Positions 60,751 through 64,000 of a stretch of DNA of 64,000 nucleotides are shown one piece after another. The position numbers and the translations under genes were made by a program. The DNA is taken from positions 1,833 through 65,832 of the forward strand of contig JAHEBL010000002.1 in the NCBI GenBank assembly GCA_024642265.1, given 5' to 3'. Source of the DNA: Haliea sp. (GTDB lineage: Bacteria > Pseudomonadota > Gammaproteobacteria > Pseudomonadales > Halieaceae). The notes beneath the pieces are model-generated. The model was not told the DNA's origin and searched no databases. It saw only the letters and a program-made list of their open reading frames with translations. The first letter of the stretch is position 1, and each line of letters starts with the position of its first letter.

Positions 60751-62020
60751 TGTTTACCTCCTCTCGAATGCCCGCCAGGCGGCGATCCCATTCGCGCCAG
60801 AACACCCTCATCTGATGCTCGTCGTCAAAGGAGGGCTTCTCCTTCGCCATCCCCTTGGAAATATCGTTCCACGGCGCCAGGTCACCCGCCCTGAATCCTG
60901 CCTGGCATTTTTCAAGTGCCTCCACGTCATCCGGAGTGGCGAAACCACCCGGGCCGAGGAACTCCAGAAAGTTGAACAACCGAAACTTGCGTCGCCAGTC
61001 ATTTTCTCCCTTCGCCGCAAGAGCCCAGGCGTTGATCATCATGTAATCCGGGCGGACGGGATAGAATGTGCGAATGGTGATCGCCATGATATCGTTGATC
61101 ACGAGGTTGGGGAAAATAACCATATTCCTGTTTTTATGCGCAACCTGATCCGCGCGCTCAGGCCCGAGGCGCGCGACGAGTTCGGCATATACGCTCTCTA
61201 TCTCCTGCTTTCCTTCATCGCCCCACATGGGTATCCACTGCGCGACGGGTCGCCCCCAGGGCGCGGTGTACTCCAGCACTGCATGACCGTTTCCGAGGTC
61301 GTGGGCATAACCCGCCAGCCTCGTCTCCGACAACCCGCCATTGGTATTCATCAGGTAGTCCAGGTAGGTGGCGTGGGTTGACTCGGCGTGATAACCGTCA
61401 AAGCTGTTCTCCACCAGTAGTTTCCAGTTAGCCCGGATGGCGTATTCCTGGGTGCCGCCAACCAGTTCCATACCCTCGGGCGAGTGCCCGGAGATCAAAT
61501 CGAGATAATCCTTCGCTCCGGCCAGATAGTCCGGAAGTGGCTCTACGGAATCGTCGAAGCATACAAAGTAGAATCCCGCATACTGATCCAGCCGGGGCAC
61601 TTCCCGCAGATTAACCTGGCCGCATTCATTAAAATTCTTGCTGTAGGAAGCCGCCCCGGCCAGATTTATCAGTTCGCCATCATCCCTGAACACCCAGCCG
61701 TGATACATACACTGGAAGCTCTTTTTCTTGCCCTTCTTCTCACGGCAAACCGTCGCGCCACGGTGAGGGCAGACATTCAGAAAGGCGCGAACCGTTCCCT
61801 CCCGGTCTTTGTTGAAGATCAGGTCCCGGTCGGCAACCGTACGGGTGACAAAGCTGCCCGCCTCCTCCAGTTCCGAAGCGTGCCCAAGATACAGCCAGCA
61901 GCGGTCGAAGATAGCCTTGCGTTCCGCTTCAAAAACACCCTTCTCGGTAAAGGCCCGCCGGGGCACTCGAAATCTCAGACCCTGCTGGTCATCCTCAATC
62001 GCCGGAATGCATTCTGTCAT
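60743..62020 (-). CDS. Rieske non-heme iron dioxygenase large (alpha) subunit
   Basis: A 425-aa alpha subunit. The Rieske cluster ligands are Cys84/His86 in [11 protein letters not shown] and Cys104/His107 in [10 protein letters not shown]. The mononuclear iron His pair is in [16 protein letters not shown]. The ATG at 62020 follows a GTG at 62023; either could be used. The enzyme would make a cis-dihydrodiol from an aromatic compound. It is divergent from the class II aldolase and extradiol genes, forming a meta-cleavage-like cluster. Redox partners at 56817-58392 are candidates. Confidence 0.94.
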   Translation of the reverse strand: MTECIPAIEDDQQGLRFRVPRRAFTEKGVFEAERKAIFDRCWLYLGHASELEEAGSFVTRTVADRDLIFNKDREGTVRAFLNVCPHRGATVCREKKGKKKSFQCMYHGWVFRDDGELINLAGAASYSKNFNECGQVNLREVPRLDQYAGFYFVCFDDSVEPLPDYLAGAKDYLDLISGHSPEGMELVGGTQEYAIRANWKLLVENSFDGYHAESTHATYLDYLMNTNGGLSETRLAGYAHDLGNGHAVLEYTAPWGRPVAQWIPMWGDEGKQEIESVYAELVARLGPERADQVAHKNRNMVIFPNLVINDIMAITIRTFYPVRPDYMMINAWALAAKGENDWRRKFRLFNFLEFLGPGGFATPDDVEALEKCQAGFRAGDLAPWNDISKGMAKEKPSFDDEHQMRVFWREWDRRLAGIREEVNNA

Positions 62021-62131
62021 CACTGCTCTCTTCTGGGAAAGTTAAATACCGTGTACATGGATTGTATTTGCAAAAATATCAGCTTTGGATTAATGTGTAA
62101 AGCCTCATTCTCACACTGAGGAAACACCCGG

Positions 62132-62833
62132 ATGACGATCGACAAGACCCCGGTTCCCGACGGGGTCCAGCTGAAACTCCGACTGGCGGCCAGAGCCCTC
62201 GGTAATGCGGGGCTGGTTCACGCCTATGGACACTGCAGCGTGCGCCTGGACGAGACCCGGTTTCTGGTCTGCGCCCCACAGCCGATGAAGACAATTGCGC
62301 CGGGGGAAAACGGCACGGTTGTCCCGGTGACGGGCGGTCTGCCCGACGGCGTGCTGGGAGAGGTCAGGATACACCAGCAGATCTACGCTCAACGCCCCGG
62401 GGTCGGCGCCGTCTGTCGCATCATGCCTCCGGCCGTCATGGCACTGTCTACGCAGGGTTTAACACCCAGATCCCGGCACGGATTATCAGCGTATTTTGCC
62501 AACGACATACCGCTCTGGGACGATCCCGCTCTGCTGCGAAACGACGCGGCCGCGGCTCGCCTGGCTGAAGCCCTGGGCCACAGGCTGGCGATCGTGATGC
62601 GCGGCAACGGGGCAGTGGTGGTCGGTGACAACCTGGAACAGGCGGTAACCTACAGTTGGTTCCTGGAAGACAGCGCAAGGCTTGAACTGTCTGTTCGCCA
62701 GAGTGGGCTCAACCCGGATGCCGGCCTGCTGTCAGCGGATGAACTGGCCGCGCGCCAGGTCACAACAGGCGGGGTGTTCGAGCGCATGTGGCGCTACCTC
62801 AGCCACGGCGACCCGGAAAACCGACAGGTATAG
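62132..62833 (+). CDS. Class II aldolase/adducin-like protein lacking metal ligands
   Basis: A 233-aa member of the class II aldolase/adducin family (NAGLVHAYGHCSVRLDETR start, GEVRIHQQIYAQRPG core). Glu77 is kept, but the two metal His of the usual HxH are Arg96 and Met98 (VCRIMPP), and the third His is Asn159 (MRGNGAVVVG). Pathways for p-cumate use a related protein (CmtD type) to decarboxylate a ring-cleavage product, so a decarboxylase role is possible; a metal-free mechanism or loss of activity are alternatives. It precedes the extradiol gene, with its own promoter region between them. Confidence 0.85.
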   Translation: MTIDKTPVPDGVQLKLRLAARALGNAGLVHAYGHCSVRLDETRFLVCAPQPMKTIAPGENGTVVPVTGGLPDGVLGEVRIHQQIYAQRPGVGAVCRIMPPAVMALSTQGLTPRSRHGLSAYFANDIPLWDDPALLRNDAAAARLAEALGHRLAIVMRGNGAVVVGDNLEQAVTYSWFLEDSARLELSVRQSGLNPDAGLLSADELAARQVTTGGVFERMWRYLSHGDPENRQV

Positions 62834-62840
62834 ATAACGA

Positions 62841-62870
62841 TTGACAGCATCGAATTTTTAACTTTCTAAT
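62841..62870 (+). promoter_or_regulatory. Candidate sigma70-like promoter for the extradiol/SDR operon
   Basis: A perfect -35 TTGACA (62841-62846), an 18-nt spacer and TCTAAT (62865-62870, 5 of 6) lie 34 nt before the ATG at 62904. The surrounding bases are notably AT-rich, unlike the coding sequence. Confidence 0.6.
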
Positions 62871-62903
62871 GCGTTTACACTGTTTTTATATAGGATGAAT
62901 TTC

Positions 62904-63815
62904 ATGTCCGCACCATTTCTCTACGATCATCTTGGTTACGTCGCCCTAGGTACCCCGAAGCTGGATGAGTCAATAAGCTTCTACCGGGATCTCATGGGAC
63001 TGCACCTGGTCGACCAGCAGCCCGGTAAACACGTCGTTTTTCGCTGCAGCGACAGGCACGCCGACCTGGTCCTGTGCGCTCACCGCGAACCCGGCCTGCT
63101 CCGTGTCGGTATGAAAGTGAAGGACCGGGGGGAACTGGAAAATGCCGAGCGACATCTCGAACACAAGGGCTACCATCTCGAGCCGCTCTCTTCCGAGCAC
63201 AGGGATCTGTTCGGCACAGGCACCGGCTTCAGTGTCATGGAGCCGCGAACCGGTTTGATGTTTGATTTCTTCGACAGTGTCCGCAAGGCCCAGACGCCCT
63301 TCACACCCACCCTCACCCAGATACAGCGCCTGGGCCACGTGGTCATCCGGACCCGGGAACTCGACCCGGTCTGCGAGACCCTGAAGAGCGACTTCAATTT
63401 TGTGGTTTCCGACTACGTCGAGGACAAGGCGGCCTGGATGCGCTGCTACCCCAACCCGCTGCATCACAGCTTCGCGGTGGTTCGGGATGACAGCGAGGGC
63501 CTGCACCATGTCAATTTCATGGTCAGTGAGATCGACGACATTGGCAAGGCGCGCAATCGCCTGATCAAGGCCGGGACCGAAATTGTCTTCGGTCCCGGTC
63601 GGCACAAGCCCTCCGGCAGTGTTTTCCTCTACTTCAACGACCCCACGGGCATGACGATGGAATTCAGCTATGGGATGGAGGAATTTCCGGTTGAAGGCGC
63701 CCGGCAACCCCGCAAGCTGGAAAATTCGGCCCAGACAATGGATCAGTGGGGCGGCCTGCCCGAACCCGCGTTCGCCCGGGGCGGTCGGATTATCCGGTCG
63801 GTAACAGGACAATGA
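62904..63815 (+). CDS. Extradiol ring-cleavage dioxygenase (VOC family, BphC/CmtC-like)
   Basis: A 303-aa two-domain VOC dioxygenase starting at the ATG at 62904 (an ATG at 62895 is possible). The iron ligands are all present: His145 in RLGHVVIRT, His202 in LHHVNFMV and Glu253 in TMEFSYG. It should open a catechol-type ring in meta position. Its stop overlaps the following SDR start by 4 nt (ATGA). With the Rieske dioxygenase, the SDR and the aldolase-like protein it completes the logic of a meta-cleavage pathway. Confidence 0.92.
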   Translation: MSAPFLYDHLGYVALGTPKLDESISFYRDLMGLHLVDQQPGKHVVFRCSDRHADLVLCAHREPGLLRVGMKVKDRGELENAERHLEHKGYHLEPLSSEHRDLFGTGTGFSVMEPRTGLMFDFFDSVRKAQTPFTPTLTQIQRLGHVVIRTRELDPVCETLKSDFNFVVSDYVEDKAAWMRCYPNPLHHSFAVVRDDSEGLHHVNFMVSEIDDIGKARNRLIKAGTEIVFGPGRHKPSGSVFLYFNDPTGMTMEFSYGMEEFPVEGARQPRKLENSAQTMDQWGGLPEPAFARGGRIIRSVTGQ

Positions 63816-64000
63816 GTCTCGATGGCCGGGTCGCCATAGTGACCGGCGCGGGCCAGGGTATCGGCCTTTCCGTCGCGCAGGCGCTCCACGGAGCCGGCGC
63901 GTCGTTGGTATTGGCCGACCTTGACGACCAGGCTCTGCAGTCTGCGCAGGGGCAATTTTCACAACCAGCCAGGGTAACTGTCCTGGCCGGCGACCTGTCC
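63812..64000 (+). CDS. SDR family oxidoreductase, partial (possible cis-dihydrodiol dehydrogenase)
   Basis: The gene starts at the ATGA overlap with the extradiol dioxygenase and runs off the right edge after 63 codons. VAIVTGAGQGIGLSVAQAL is a classical SDR cofactor motif and LVLADLDDQAL the next strand. By position it could be the dehydrogenase that rearomatises the dihydrodiol from the Rieske dioxygenase. The active-site Tyr/Lys lie outside the window. Confidence 0.9.
   Translation, partial: MSLDGRVAIVTGAGQGIGLSVAQALHGAGASLVLADLDDQALQSAQGQFSQPARVTVLAGDLS

Noticed and set aside
1-64000. Mobile elements, CRISPR arrays, tRNA/rRNA genes, phage genes
   Set aside because: No transposase, integrase, direct-repeat array or structural RNA pattern was recognised in either strand.

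Overview
The window looks like chromosomal DNA of a GC-rich, aerobic, lipid- and hydrocarbon-using gammaproteobacterium, perhaps a marine Halieaceae/Cellvibrionales-type organism. That placement is an inference from gene content: DUF1302/DUF1329/RND modules, two wax-ester synthases, three sulfotransferases, luciferase-like oxidoreductases, a CYP and an FNR/Anr-type box. No rRNA, tRNA, CRISPR array, transposase or integrase was recognised. The genes are densely packed, many with 4-nt start/stop overlaps, and no gene-free stretch exceeds about 300 bases.

Layout. 1-3900 (minus): a partial TIM-barrel-like gene, a sulfotransferase, a luciferase-like (LLM) oxidoreductase, a SnoaL-like protein and a DapB-like dehydrogenase. 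4001-6443 (plus): an SDR and a P450 with an added C-terminal domain. 6453-8778: a TetR regulator divergent from a wax-ester synthase (WS/DGAT) that has a perfect FNR/Anr box. 8816-19644 (minus): an acyl-CoA synthetase and an envelope lipid-transport-like set (DUF1329, DUF1302, RND/MMPL pump, YCF48-like propeller, and a large protein joining a lactonase-like domain to an alpha/beta hydrolase). 19929-25334: an AraC regulator, a second sulfotransferase, and an SDR/alcohol dehydrogenase/alkylsulfatase-like operon. 25350-30567: an SDR divergent from a CoA-transferase, a 96-aa protein, an acyl-CoA ligase and a lipase-like hydrolase. 30631-37398 (minus): an operon of WS/DGAT with a histone-like tail, a third sulfotransferase, a lipocalin-like protein, an LLM oxidoreductase and a secreted hydrolase. 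37589-47446 (minus): a GMC dehydrogenase pair, Gfo/Idh/MocA, TauD, a PanE-like reductase, an arylsulfatase, a lone E2 acyltransferase core and a thiolase. 47568-49565: a GH3 glycosidase. 49665-54548 (minus): a CoxG/M/S/L-type molybdenum hydroxylase operon. 54742-60084 (plus): a PQQ dehydrogenase, ferredoxin reductase, [2Fe-2S] ferredoxin, MFS transporter and a 79-aa protein. 60086-64000: a decayed enoyl-CoA hydratase remnant, a Rieske dioxygenase, a class II aldolase-like protein, an extradiol dioxygenase and an SDR cut by the window edge.

How the parts may work together. The gene set suits oxidation of hydrophobic cyclic or aromatic compounds (P450, Mo hydroxylase, PQQ, GMC and Rieske enzymes), CoA activation and beta-oxidation-like cleavage, sulfation and desulfation, and storage of acyl chains as wax esters or triacylglycerol. 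Regulatory DNA links distant parts. A 24-bp palindrome (TTGATGTCA-N6-TGACACCAA type) lies exactly 30 bp before the start codons of both the P450 and the PQQ dehydrogenase, about 50 kb apart. A second motif (CAACACTGTTG) overlaps the -35 boxes of the SDR and thiolase genes with the same offset. A homologous C-terminal domain of about 95 residues is attached to both the P450 and the Mo hydroxylase large subunit. These links suggest one dispersed catabolic regulon rather than unrelated accessory genes, which is an inference.
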